DNA from: an uncultured Acidimicrobiales bacterium
GTDB taxonomy: Bacteria > Actinomycetota > Acidimicrobiia > Acidimicrobiales > SZUA-35
Direction of reading: 5' to 3'
NCBI GenBank assembly: GCA_938021675.1
Contig: CALIFY010000025.1
Coordinates: forward strand, 62,001-126,000
DNA: 64,000 nt
A program made the translations under genes and the position numbers. Below are positions 43,348-51,401 of the stretch, piece by piece. Positions within the stretch are counted from its first letter, which is position 1, and every line of letters starts with the position of its first letter. Below the pieces are notes generated by a model, which was given only the letters and a program-made list of their open reading frames with translations, was not told the DNA's origin and did no database searches.

Positions 43348-44403
43348 TCAAGACGCCGGTTGAATGAGCTCCTGAACCACTTCTTCGAGCGACACCACCC
43401 CAATCGGGCCGTCGCCATGCTCGACGACGGCAAGCTGCCGTCGGAACCGTCGAAGCAATCGAAGCACCTCGATGAGGGACTGGTCGGCCTGAACGACGGC
43501 CATATTTCGGACGTATTCCGGTGGGACCGGCGCCGCTCTACCGGTCGGGTCGACTTTGAGGAGATCCCGGGCATGGATGTAGCCAATCGGCGACGGTCCA
43601 CCAGCCGGGTCGAGGACCAAAATTCGCTCCCGACCGGTCGACGAAACCACGCGCTCGAGTTGGACCGCGGTCACGCCAAGCTCGACCGACGCCGAATCGG
43701 CCAACGGTGTCGCCACTTCGCTGACCGGGCGTTGGGCAAAGCCGAGAGCGCCCTGCAACAGTTCGGCGTCGTCGACGTCGATCGCGCCCCCCTCGGTGGA
43801 ATGGGTGACGATCGCCGCCAACTCCGATGCGGTATGCACCGCCTGCAGATCATCGCGCGGTTCAATTCCAACCAGCCGACTGGCGAGGTTGGCAATCCCG
43901 TTCAGGGCCTGAACGACCGGACCGAAGAGGAAGAGATACAGCCGATACGGAATGACGAGCCACCGAAGGGTGGCGTCCGGTGCGACGAGGGCGATGTTCT
44001 TTGGCACCATTTCGCCGAAGATGAGGTGGAGAAACGTAAAGACTCCGAGCGACAACGAAATTCCGATGACCCGGGAAACCTCAGGGGACAGTCGCTCGCC
44101 GATGGCGAGTTCAATAAGCGACTCGAGCGCCGGTTCGCTGATGCGACCGAGGGCCAGAGAGGCGATGGTGATTCCAAGCTGGGCACCGGCCAGCTGCATC
44201 GAGACGTCGGACAACGCTGACCGAGCGGCGATCGAGCTCGGTCGATTGCGGATCGAATCTTCTTCGAACGACGAACGCCGAGCCGCCAGTACGGCGAACT
44301 CGTATGCCACATAGAACCCGTTGAGGATGATGAGGGCAACCGCGGCAACCAGGGCGATGGTTATCGCCACCGGATCTACTTCCGAGGAGGCGAGTACGGT
44401 CAC
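43348..44403 (-). CDS. CNNM/DUF21-CBS transporter-like protein (short form)
   Basis: A 351-residue protein with a CNNM (DUF21) membrane domain of about four helices (ALIILNGFYVAYEFAVLAARRSSFEED, LGVFTFLHLIFGEMVPKNIALV) followed by a CBS pair (VATPLADSASVELGVTAVQLE ... RKLAVVEHGDGPIGVVSLEEVVQELI-like end). It stops right after the second CBS and lacks the C-terminal CorC/HlyC domain of its neighbour. Family members are linked to magnesium/cobalt efflux. It overlaps the longer paralogue by four bases (ATGA), suggesting a heteromeric pair. Confidence 0.88.
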   Translation of the reverse strand: MTVLASSEVDPVAITIALVAAVALIILNGFYVAYEFAVLAARRSSFEEDSIRNRPSSIAARSALSDVSMQLAGAQLGITIASLALGRISEPALESLIELAIGERLSPEVSRVIGISLSLGVFTFLHLIFGEMVPKNIALVAPDATLRWLVIPYRLYLFLFGPVVQALNGIANLASRLVGIEPRDDLQAVHTASELAAIVTHSTEGGAIDVDDAELLQGALGFAQRPVSEVATPLADSASVELGVTAVQLERVVSSTGRERILVLDPAGGPSPIGYIHARDLLKVDPTGRAAPVPPEYVRNMAVVQADQSLIEVLRLLRRFRRQLAVVEHGDGPIGVVSLEEVVQELIQPAS

Positions 44404-45713
44404 GAGCTGGCCTCGGCACCGTTGTCAGCTGGGGCTACGACTCGGAGCGAGGCGATTCTCAGTCGGTCCATTTCGACCACCTGAACGAGCCACCCCGACT
44501 CGGTCGTTACCACATCTCCGGTGGCGGGGATCCGACCCAGTTCAGCCAGCACATATCCGGCGATGGTCTCATACTCGCCGTCGGGCATAGCGAATCCACA
44601 TGCCTCCTCGACCTCATCAGGATGGAGTGTGCCGGCCAGCAAGAAGACGCCGGGCTCGACACCGACGGTGAGCACGCTGCCAACGTCGTATTCATCGTCA
44701 ACCTCTCCGACGATCTCCTCCAGTAGGTCTTCCAATGTCAACAAGCCCGCCATTCCTCCATGCTCATCGAGAACGATCACCATCTGAGCGCCAGAAGATC
44801 GAAAGTCGCCGACGATGTCCACCAGGTCTCGGGTCTCTGGCACGACGACCGGCTCCCGCATAACCTCCACCACTCCCCTCGTCTCCCGTTCGGCGAGGGG
44901 AAGCCCGAACACCGAACTCACATCGACGACGCCTCGTACGTCGTCAAGGTCTTGGCCAAATACCGGAAAGCGACTAAACCGCGCCTGACGGGCATGCTCG
45001 ACGAGGTCGGCCACCGTGGCGTCGCTCGGTAACGCAGAAACGTGCACCCGTGGAGTCAACGCGTCGGCAGCACGCTTGTCACCGAAGCGAATCGTTCGGG
45101 TCAACAGCGTTTCGGCATCAGGGCCGATGGCTCCGAATTCGCCAGAAGCTTGGATCAGGTACGCCAATTCCTCAAGCGACCGGAGATCGGCGAGTTCCTC
45201 GCTCGGCTCCATGCCCAGTCGTCGAACGGTGGCGTTGGCGGCGCCATTGAAGAGGCGAATCAACGGGCTGAGCACCCCGTGAACGACCAGGGCCAGCGGC
45301 GAGAGGAGCAACGCCGTCGTCTCGGGCTTTGCCACCGCGATGGTTTTAGGGATCAGCTCGCCGGCCACCATCTGAAATACGGTTGCGATCGCCAGCGCCA
45401 CGATCACAGACGAAGTCCGAGCCGACAAGAACGGAACGTCTCCGAGAAGCGGTTCGACGAGCCGGCCAGCGAGTGGTTCGCTCAAGAAGCCAATTATGAG
45501 GCTGGTTACCGTAATCCCCAACTGTGCACCAGAAAGGTGGAACGAGAGACGGCTGCGGGCCGATACCGCCGCCTTGGCTCGCCAACGTCCACCTTCGGCT
45601 AACGCATCCAGCTTGGAGCGATCGGATGCGACCAACGCAAACTCGACGGCGACGAAGAAACCGTTGGTCGCCACCAGTAGGACGATGACGACCAGGCTGA
45701 TGATCAACGACAT
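44400..45713 (-). CDS. CNNM/CBS/CorC-HlyC protein (long form)
   Basis: A 437-residue protein of the magnesium/cobalt efflux family: CNNM membrane domain (VVIVLLVATNGFFVAVEFALVASDRSKL, FQMVAGELIPKTIAVAKPE), CBS pair (VLDEHGGMAGLLTLEDLLEEIVGEVDDEYD) and the C-terminal CorC_HlyC domain (FLLAGTLHPDEVEEACG ... VVEMDRLRIASLRVV). The ATG at 45713 is preceded by TACGTT with a 6-base gap. It leads a two-gene unit with the short paralogue. Confidence 0.92.
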   Translation of the reverse strand: MSLIISLVVIVLLVATNGFFVAVEFALVASDRSKLDALAEGGRWRAKAAVSARSRLSFHLSGAQLGITVTSLIIGFLSEPLAGRLVEPLLGDVPFLSARTSSVIVALAIATVFQMVAGELIPKTIAVAKPETTALLLSPLALVVHGVLSPLIRLFNGAANATVRRLGMEPSEELADLRSLEELAYLIQASGEFGAIGPDAETLLTRTIRFGDKRAADALTPRVHVSALPSDATVADLVEHARQARFSRFPVFGQDLDDVRGVVDVSSVFGLPLAERETRGVVEVMREPVVVPETRDLVDIVGDFRSSGAQMVIVLDEHGGMAGLLTLEDLLEEIVGEVDDEYDVGSVLTVGVEPGVFLLAGTLHPDEVEEACGFAMPDGEYETIAGYVLAELGRIPATGDVVTTESGWLVQVVEMDRLRIASLRVVAPADNGAEASS

Positions 45714-45719
45714 CGAATT

Positions 45720-45725
45720 AACGTA
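45720..45725 (-). promoter_or_regulatory. Putative -10 box, leaderless CNNM operon
   Basis: TACGTT on the minus strand, 6 bases before the ATG at 45713. Confidence 0.5.
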
Positions 45726-45770
45726 CCGGGATTACCTCAGCTCGCTTGTTCATTGAGCTACCCAGCAACG

Positions 45771-45776
45771 TAGTCT
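45771..45776 (+). promoter_or_regulatory. Putative -10 box, leaderless ABC ATPase gene
   Basis: TAGTCT on the plus strand, 8 bases before the GTG at 45785. It supports that start over the TTG at 45746. Confidence 0.45.
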
Positions 45777-45784
45777 TGTGTTTC

Positions 45785-46585
45785 GTGATCCAATCGGAGA
45801 ACCGAGCGCTGATAGAACTCCGTTCGGTTACCGTCGTCGTCGACGGGGCCACAACCCTCGGGCCCCTGTCGTGGCAGATCGAGCCGGACCAGCGCTGGGT
45901 GGTCCTGGGACCAAACGGAAGTGGGAAAAGTACGCTGCTCCGCCTCTGCAGCCTGGCACAACACCCGACCGCGGGATCGGTTCATGTGTTCGGGAAACAG
46001 CTCGGTCGGGTCGATATCCGAGCTCTCAAGTCGCGGATTGGCATCTCCTCTTCCGGGTTGGCCGACCAGTTGCGGCCTCGACTCACCGCCGAGGAAATCG
46101 TCCGCTGCGGCAAGTTCGCCGCCCTTGAGCCGTGGTGGCACTCCTACGACGAAGCCGACAGCGAGCGAGCGAGGCGGCTGCTCGCCGATGTCGGCTTGGC
46201 CGAGTTCGGGCCTCGATCCTTTGCCACGCTCTCGAGCGGCGAACGGCAGCGGACCCTGCTGGCCCGAAGCCTCATGGCAGAACCCGACGTCGTGGTGCTC
46301 GACGAACCGACCGCCGGCCTCGATTTCAGTGGCCGGGAAACGCTGCTCGCCGCCTTGGACTCAGTAGCGGCCGCCGGAGGCCCGCCGGTCCTTCTCGTGA
46401 CCCACCATGTCGAAGACATCCCAGCGTCTACCACCCATCTATTGGCTCTCGACGCCGGAAAGGTACGGGCCGCCGGCCCAATCGGAGAGGTACTTACCTC
46501 TGCGCTGCTCGGCGAGCTGTTCAGGATGGACGTTACGTTGAAACAACACGGTTCCCGGTGGTCGGCCCGGGCCGGCCACGCCTAA
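45785..46585 (+). CDS. Stand-alone ABC ATPase, YlmA/ModF-like
   Basis: A 266-residue ABC ATPase with Walker A GPNGSGKS, signature TLSSGERQR, Walker B VVVLDEPTAGLD and the switch His in VTHHVEDIPASTTHLLAL. The pattern RIGISSSGLADQLRPRLTAEEIV and ending VLTSALLGELF match the YlmA group of soluble ABC proteins with no known permease. No membrane partner is adjacent. Role unknown; it may not be a transporter. Its stop is 12 bases from the stop of the M23 gene on the other strand. Confidence 0.85.
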   Translation: MIQSENRALIELRSVTVVVDGATTLGPLSWQIEPDQRWVVLGPNGSGKSTLLRLCSLAQHPTAGSVHVFGKQLGRVDIRALKSRIGISSSGLADQLRPRLTAEEIVRCGKFAALEPWWHSYDEADSERARRLLADVGLAEFGPRSFATLSSGERQRTLLARSLMAEPDVVVLDEPTAGLDFSGRETLLAALDSVAAAGGPPVLLVTHHVEDIPASTTHLLALDAGKVRAAGPIGEVLTSALLGELFRMDVTLKQHGSRWSARAGHA

Positions 46586-46597
46586 TACAACGGCACA

Positions 46598-48178
46598 TCA
46601 CCCCGTGCTGTCTGAACCAGGGTCGGTCGTTTCCGAACCATCAGCAAGCCCAGCACCCTCGGCGGTCCCAGCACCATCAGCAAGCCCAGCACCATCGGCG
46701 GTCCCAGCACCATCGGCGGTCCCAGCACCATCGGCGCTGCCGGTGGCCGCTGGTGAGGCCGCTGTTCCGCCCGCCACGTACGGCGCGTAGGCGTATCCAG
46801 GGTGTGATCCTGCCTCCATAGCTGCTTGGTCGAGGTCGGATACGACCCTCAGAAGGGGGAATGGGTTTATCGGTTCGCCGCCATCGGGGTGAAGCTGCAT
46901 ATGGAGGTGGGGCGGGGTGCTGACCGCGTTTCCGGTATTTCCGACATAGCCCAACAACTGACCGGCCTCGACAACGACGCCATCGCTCATGCCGGGGGCA
47001 AACGAGTCGAGGTGGGCGTAATACCACTCGGCCCCGCTTTGCCCTTTCAACCACAGCTTGAGCCCACCGAGCCGACCGACCCCCAACCGAGCGATCACGC
47101 CACGTTCGGTAGCCACGAGAGGCGTTCCCCTCGCAGCGAACAAGTCGATTCCTTCATGCCAGTGCTCGTCGCTGGTGCCCGTCATACGGGGGGCTCCGAA
47201 GCTGTCTACGACCTTCCCATGGGGACCGCCGATGGGGAACACCACCCCTTCGATAAAGATCTCACTACCGGCCTTGAACGCTTCATATTCGATTTTGGCC
47301 TGATCAAACTCTGATGCGAGGTCGACCGCTGCCAGTTCGGCATCGGCCAGCGTCTTATCTATGACCTCGATCCGATCGACGACCTCGGTGGCTCCGGCGT
47401 CGAGACTGGCTCGCAGCGCGGTCAGCTCCGACAGGTCATCCTGGTCGACGTCGATCGCCGCGTCGACGAGCTTGGCCCGTCGTTGCGACTCGACGATCCG
47501 ATCCGAACGTAGATCTGTCACGGCCGAGCCGAGCGAGACTCCGGTCCCGTACCAGCGAAAATTGGCTACCGAACGCTCGATCAACCGGTCGTTCGCCGCG
47601 CTGAGACGAACGATCGTCTCTTGGGCCTTAACCCCTAGGTTCCCCTGCTCGACCTGCAACTCTTTACGGCGAAGCCGCAGCGCCCGAACCTCGTCGACCG
47701 ACTGGATCCTGGCTGTCCGAAGCTCATTCATCCGGCGCTCCGCCTCGGCGACGTCGCTCCACAGGATGTCGGGCGGCTGGTAGAACTCCTGTTCGCCATA
47801 ATCGGCCTTGGTTGGGATCGTCGCCTCGACCGCCGGCGCCTCCTCCCCCGGTAGCTCATCGACCAATGGGTCGACGGTGGCGGCGGGGTCATCTGCCGGT
47901 ATTTGACCGACGGTGGTCGAAGTTTCAGGCACCGGGACGTCCGCTGTCGGCGCCGGGTCTGGCGAGCCCGATACCGGTGGCGGCCCTTCGTTTTGGCCAG
48001 GGTCCTCGTCGGGCGGTGTCAGTTCCTCCCCGGACGGGGTTGCCGACGCCGGTGGCGCCGTTGTCGACACCTCTTCGTGCACAGTGGTGGTTGTGGTGTC
48101 TTGGGCCGCGACCGGGGCGGCACCGGACCAGATCACCAGCGAACACAGAGCGGTTACGGCGAGAGTACGCAGGGCCAT
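46598..48178 (-). CDS. Secreted M23 peptidase with repeat tail
   Basis: An exported protein of 526 residues from MALRTLAV at 48178. The signal peptide covers about 1-26 (SLVIWSGAAPVAAQ), then a Thr/Pro/Glu-rich linker of about 100 residues, a coiled coil (EAERRMNELRTARIQ ... LRLRRKELQVEQGNLG) and an M23 domain with HEGIDLFAARGTPLV and HLHMQLHPDGG. The last ~45 residues are repeats of ADGAG(T/L). The domain plan matches the other M23 protein at 42105-43199, so they are paralogues. They flank the CNNM genes and the lone ABC ATPase gene. Confidence 0.86.
   Translation of the reverse strand: MALRTLAVTALCSLVIWSGAAPVAAQDTTTTTVHEEVSTTAPPASATPSGEELTPPDEDPGQNEGPPPVSGSPDPAPTADVPVPETSTTVGQIPADDPAATVDPLVDELPGEEAPAVEATIPTKADYGEQEFYQPPDILWSDVAEAERRMNELRTARIQSVDEVRALRLRRKELQVEQGNLGVKAQETIVRLSAANDRLIERSVANFRWYGTGVSLGSAVTDLRSDRIVESQRRAKLVDAAIDVDQDDLSELTALRASLDAGATEVVDRIEVIDKTLADAELAAVDLASEFDQAKIEYEAFKAGSEIFIEGVVFPIGGPHGKVVDSFGAPRMTGTSDEHWHEGIDLFAARGTPLVATERGVIARLGVGRLGGLKLWLKGQSGAEWYYAHLDSFAPGMSDGVVVEAGQLLGYVGNTGNAVSTPPHLHMQLHPDGGEPINPFPLLRVVSDLDQAAMEAGSHPGYAYAPYVAGGTAASPAATGSADGAGTADGAGTADGAGLADGAGTAEGAGLADGSETTDPGSDSTG
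46638..46745 (-). repeat. 18-bp tandem repeats in the M23 tail
   Basis: About six units of 18 bases code for ADGAGT/ADGAGL at the C-terminus. Base changes between units are mostly third-position, consistent with selection on the protein. Confidence 0.8.
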
Positions 48179-48249
48179 ATGACCCATCTGTCGGTCGTTC
48201 GGCCCACGTCATGAGTTTCTGACCGTCGGATCGGCCGAGGAGCGACCTG

Positions 48250-49056
48250 TTAGCCCGGAACGTGATGAGCATCTCCGGCCGACAACTCGATCCATTCGCC
48301 ACCGGCCAGTTCCAGAATCAGCATGCCCGAAGGGGAGATATCGATGGCGGTACCAACATATTCGGCTCCTGGAGTTTCAAACCGAACGTGCCGTCCCAGG
48401 GTCAGGCATCGTTTCTTGTAGGCCTCGAGAACCGAGACCGGCCCATCGTTCTCGAGAACCGAAAGCCATCGATCCACGTGACGAAGGTAGGGGTCGAGAA
48501 TTTCCTGACGATCGACCTCCCGGTCGAGGACTTCGGTCAACGTCGTCGCCCTGGCCGCGATCGCAGGAGGTGGCGGCGACCCCCACCGGAGGTTCATTCC
48601 GGTACCGACCACAACGACGGTGTGTTCCCCACTCCCATCACCGGCCGTTGTCGATTCGGCCAGAATGCCGGCCAGTTTGCGTTCACCAAGCGTTGGCGCC
48701 AGTACATCGTTCGGCCACTTGAGGCCGACGACCGACACATCGGCCGGAATGGCCAGCAGCGATTCGACGGCCTCGACGGCTGCAACACCAGCTATGAGCG
48801 GCAACAACCCGGCGGTAGGACGCCGAGGACGAACCAAGAACGACATGAGCATGGAGTTTCCTGGGTCATCGTGCCAGGCGCGGTCCTGCCGGCCACGGCC
48901 GGCATTCTGATGGTCCGCTACCAACACCGCTCCCTCGGCTTCCCCATTCCGAGCAGCGTTCAAGAGGTCAGCATTCGTCGACCCGGTTTCGCCAACGTAA
49001 CGAACGCTGGTGAAACGCGAGCCTTTCGGTCCAAGGTTCTCTGGCATATCGATCAT
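48250..49056 (-). CDS. birA: Biotin--protein ligase (class I, no DNA-binding domain)
   Basis: Attaches biotin to carrier proteins via biotinyl-AMP. The catalytic domain has VGETGSTNADLL, the ligase loop AGRGRQDRAWHDDPGNSM and VGLKWPNDVLAPTLGERKLAGIL, followed by a small C-terminal SH3-like domain (GRHVRFETPGAEYVGTAIDI). There is no N-terminal helix-turn-helix, so it cannot repress like E. coli BirA. The ATG at 49056 sits 8 bases after TAATCT. A second ATG at 49047 has AGGA 9 bases upstream. It is divergent from the biotin-carrying carboxylase gene. Confidence 0.92.
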   Translation of the reverse strand: MIDMPENLGPKGSRFTSVRYVGETGSTNADLLNAARNGEAEGAVLVADHQNAGRGRQDRAWHDDPGNSMLMSFLVRPRRPTAGLLPLIAGVAAVEAVESLLAIPADVSVVGLKWPNDVLAPTLGERKLAGILAESTTAGDGSGEHTVVVVGTGMNLRWGSPPPPAIAARATTLTEVLDREVDRQEILDPYLRHVDRWLSVLENDGPVSVLEAYKKRCLTLGRHVRFETPGAEYVGTAIDISPSGMLILELAGGEWIELSAGDAHHVPG

Positions 49057-49063
49057 TCCTGCA

Positions 49064-49070
49064 TAGATTA
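49064..49070. promoter_or_regulatory. Shared divergent -10 core of birA and the carboxylase gene
   Basis: The seven bases TAGATTA read rightward as TAGATT (49064-49069), 7 bases before the carboxylase GTG. They read leftward as TAATCT (49070-49065), 8 bases before the birA ATG. A CTGGCA at 49041-49046 with a 17-base spacer is a fair -35 for the rightward gene; I see no good -35 for birA. Confidence 0.5.
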
Positions 49071-49076
49071 GGCAGT

Positions 49077-50879
49077 GTGTCTCACAGTCTCTCGCCACTC
49101 GAAAATCCGGCTTCAAAGATTTCCTTCGAAAAGGTCCTCATCGCCAACCGCGGTGAGATCGCCGTCCGAGTAATTCGGGCTTGTCAGGAACTCGGCATCG
49201 CAACGGTCGCCGTCTACTCCGACCTCGATCGCAACGCCCTCCATGTCCGTTCAGCCGACGAAGCGTACGCTCTCGGTGGAGAGACCGCTGCCGACAGCTA
49301 CCTCAACGTGGACGCAATACTCGGAGCTATCGAGCGCTCCGGCGCCGACGCGGTGCACCCCGGATACGGATTCTTCTCCGAAAACGCCGACTTTGCCAGG
49401 GCCATCACCGAACGGGGCGTCACCTTTGTCGGTCCGCCCCCCGAAGCGATCGAAATCATGGGTGACAAGATCAGCGCCCGAGCGGCGGCCGAAAAAGTCG
49501 GGGTGGCTGGTGTACCAGGCAACACCGAATTCCTTTCAAGCCCGGACGAGGTAGAAACCTTCGGTGAGGAACACGGCTGGCCGGTAGCCATCAAGGCGGC
49601 ATTCGGCGGCGGTGGCCGAGGGATGAAGGTTGTCGAGTCGGCGCAAGAGGCCGCCGAGGCCTTTGAATCGGCCAAGAGGGAGGCGCTGGCTTCGTTCGGC
49701 CGTGACGAATGCTACTTGGAGCGCTATCTGACGAAGCCTCGCCATGTCGAGATCCAGGTTCTGTGCGACGAACATGGCAATGCCGTCCACCTCGGCACCC
49801 GCGACTGCTCAGCACAGCGTCGGCACCAAAAGCTGATCGAGGAAGCCCCGGCTCCCGACATCTCGCCAGAGACAACCGCCGCCATGGGACAGGCCGCCAT
49901 CGCCGTGGCCAAAGGTTGTGACTACACCGGCGCCGGCACCGTCGAGTTCCTTTACGAGGACGGGGACTTCCACTACCTCGAAATGAACACCAGGCTTCAG
50001 GTCGAACATCCGGTCACCGAGTCCATAACCGGTATCGATCTTGTCGCAGAACAGCTCCGTGTGGCCGACGGCCAACCCCTCGGCTACGACCAAGAAGACA
50101 TCGAGTTCCGAGGCCACGCCATCGAGGTTCGAATCAACGCCGAGGATCCTGCCCAGGGCCGATTCCTCCCGTCACCGGGCCAAATCACCGCCCTGCGACC
50201 ACCATCGGGGTTCGGGGTTCGGTGGGACGGCGGTTACGAGTCCGGCGATGAGATAAGCCAGTTCTACGACAACTTGGCAGGCAAGCTGGTCTGTTGGGGC
50301 CGGGATCGGCCAACCGCCATAGCCCGAACGATTCGCGCCCTGCGCGAACTCCAGGTCGAGGGTATCGCCACCACTATCCCGGCCGATCTGGCGATCCTCG
50401 AACACGCAGATTTTCAGGCTGTGCAACACTCGACAAAATGGGTTGAATCTGAACTGGACCTGAGCAACATCGGATCGCCAGCGACGCCGACCGACACCGA
50501 TCAAGTTGAACGGCCGCGACGGCAGGACGTTTCGGTCGAGGTCAACGGCAAACGGTTCGATGTAGCGGTTTGGCTTCCTGAGTCGGCGTTTGCCGGCGGC
50601 AGCGCAGGGTCCGGACGGAAACCGAAACGCCGCGGCTCATCTGCAGGGGCATCCGCCGGTTCGGGTTCCGGCGAGGTGACGGTCCCGATGCAGGGCACGG
50701 TGGTGAAGGTCGTAGTCGAAGTAGGACAGGTCGTAGCGGTCGGCGAAACCGTCATCGTGCTCGAGGCGATGAAGATGGAGAACAACGTCGCGGCCGAGAA
50801 AGCAGGCACGGTGACCGAGGTCCGGGTCTCCTCCGGCGACAGTGTCGCTGGCGGAGATGTGGTCGTCGTCATCGAGTAG
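49077..50879 (+). CDS. Acyl-CoA carboxylase alpha subunit (biotin carboxylase + BCCP)
   Basis: A 600-residue AccA3-type chain with biotin carboxylase at about 15-460 (KVLIANRGEIAVRVIRAC, ATP-grasp loop FGGGGRGMKVV, EMNTRLQVEHPVTE) and a biotinyl carrier domain at the C-terminus, Lys566 in LEAMKMEN. In actinobacteria such chains serve acetyl- and propionyl-CoA carboxylases with separate beta subunits, none of which is in the window. With the mutase downstream at 56.8 kb it fits propionate/methylmalonyl-CoA metabolism. Start GTG at 49077, probably leaderless. Confidence 0.94.
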   Translation: MSHSLSPLENPASKISFEKVLIANRGEIAVRVIRACQELGIATVAVYSDLDRNALHVRSADEAYALGGETAADSYLNVDAILGAIERSGADAVHPGYGFFSENADFARAITERGVTFVGPPPEAIEIMGDKISARAAAEKVGVAGVPGNTEFLSSPDEVETFGEEHGWPVAIKAAFGGGGRGMKVVESAQEAAEAFESAKREALASFGRDECYLERYLTKPRHVEIQVLCDEHGNAVHLGTRDCSAQRRHQKLIEEAPAPDISPETTAAMGQAAIAVAKGCDYTGAGTVEFLYEDGDFHYLEMNTRLQVEHPVTESITGIDLVAEQLRVADGQPLGYDQEDIEFRGHAIEVRINAEDPAQGRFLPSPGQITALRPPSGFGVRWDGGYESGDEISQFYDNLAGKLVCWGRDRPTAIARTIRALRELQVEGIATTIPADLAILEHADFQAVQHSTKWVESELDLSNIGSPATPTDTDQVERPRRQDVSVEVNGKRFDVAVWLPESAFAGGSAGSGRKPKRRGSSAGASAGSGSGEVTVPMQGTVVKVVVEVGQVVAVGETVIVLEAMKMENNVAAEKAGTVTEVRVSSGDSVAGGDVVVVIE

Positions 50880-50890
50880 CGACCCGCAGA

Positions 50891-50918
50891 CCGGCCGACC
50901 GGCTGGGTGGTCGGCCGG
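50891..50918. terminator. Strong hairpin between convergent genes
   Basis: CCGGCCGACC (50891-50900) pairs perfectly with GGTCGGCCGG (50909-50918) over an 8-base loop. It starts 12 bases after the carboxylase stop and lies 46 bases before the Usp-like gene stop on the other strand. No T-run follows, as is common in high-GC actinobacteria. It probably stops transcription from both sides. Confidence 0.65.
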
Positions 50919-50963
50919 GTCGAAAGGCGCAACTACGACAGATCCGACGATTGCCACGCCCGG

Positions 50964-51401
50964 TCAGGATTCGATGAGCGATACCGGCAAATCGACCCGC
51001 TGGCCGAGAAGCTCCACGAGATCGGCGATCGAGTCGTGTCCCGACACCGGTACTGGTGCACCGATCAACACTTCGGCCCCCGACGATCGATCGGCACCCA
51101 TCGCTTGGGCTACCTCGGCGATGGCGTCAGCGACGTCGCCGGAGCGAACGATGACCCGTACATCGACCCCTTCAAGGTCGGTCTGGGCCTTGATGAGGTC
51201 GAGCTGGGTCTCCAGCAACCACGTCAGTTCGTTGACGGCGAGATCTAACAGGCGGTCGTCAACATCGGCAAAGGTCGAATCGTCGAGCACGGCGAGGTAG
51301 GTCAGACCTCGATCATTCTCAGCGGCCCGGGCCAACGCAACTCGCAACGAAGCGGCACGACCGGTACCACCCCATGAAACGTAGACCAAGTCAGCGACCA
51401 T
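50964..51401 (-). CDS. Universal-stress-protein-like protein
   Basis: A 145-residue alpha/beta protein resembling the Usp fold (DLVYVSWGGTGRAASLRVALARAAENDRGLTYLAVLDD; later EVLIGAPVPVSG). The ATP-binding GxxGx(9)GS/T motif of ATP-type Usp is not present, so it belongs to the non-binding type, if Usp at all. Its start overlaps the antiporter gene by 11 bases, so a role in regulating or sensing for that transporter is plausible but inferred. It converges on the carboxylase gene. Confidence 0.7.
   Translation of the reverse strand: MVADLVYVSWGGTGRAASLRVALARAAENDRGLTYLAVLDDSTFADVDDRLLDLAVNELTWLLETQLDLIKAQTDLEGVDVRVIVRSGDVADAIAEVAQAMGADRSSGAEVLIGAPVPVSGHDSIADLVELLGQRVDLPVSLIES

Noticed and set aside
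46638-46745. 18-base tandem repeats as a possible array or replication iterons
   Set aside because: They are contiguous, in frame and code for ADGAG repeats at the end of an M23 protein.
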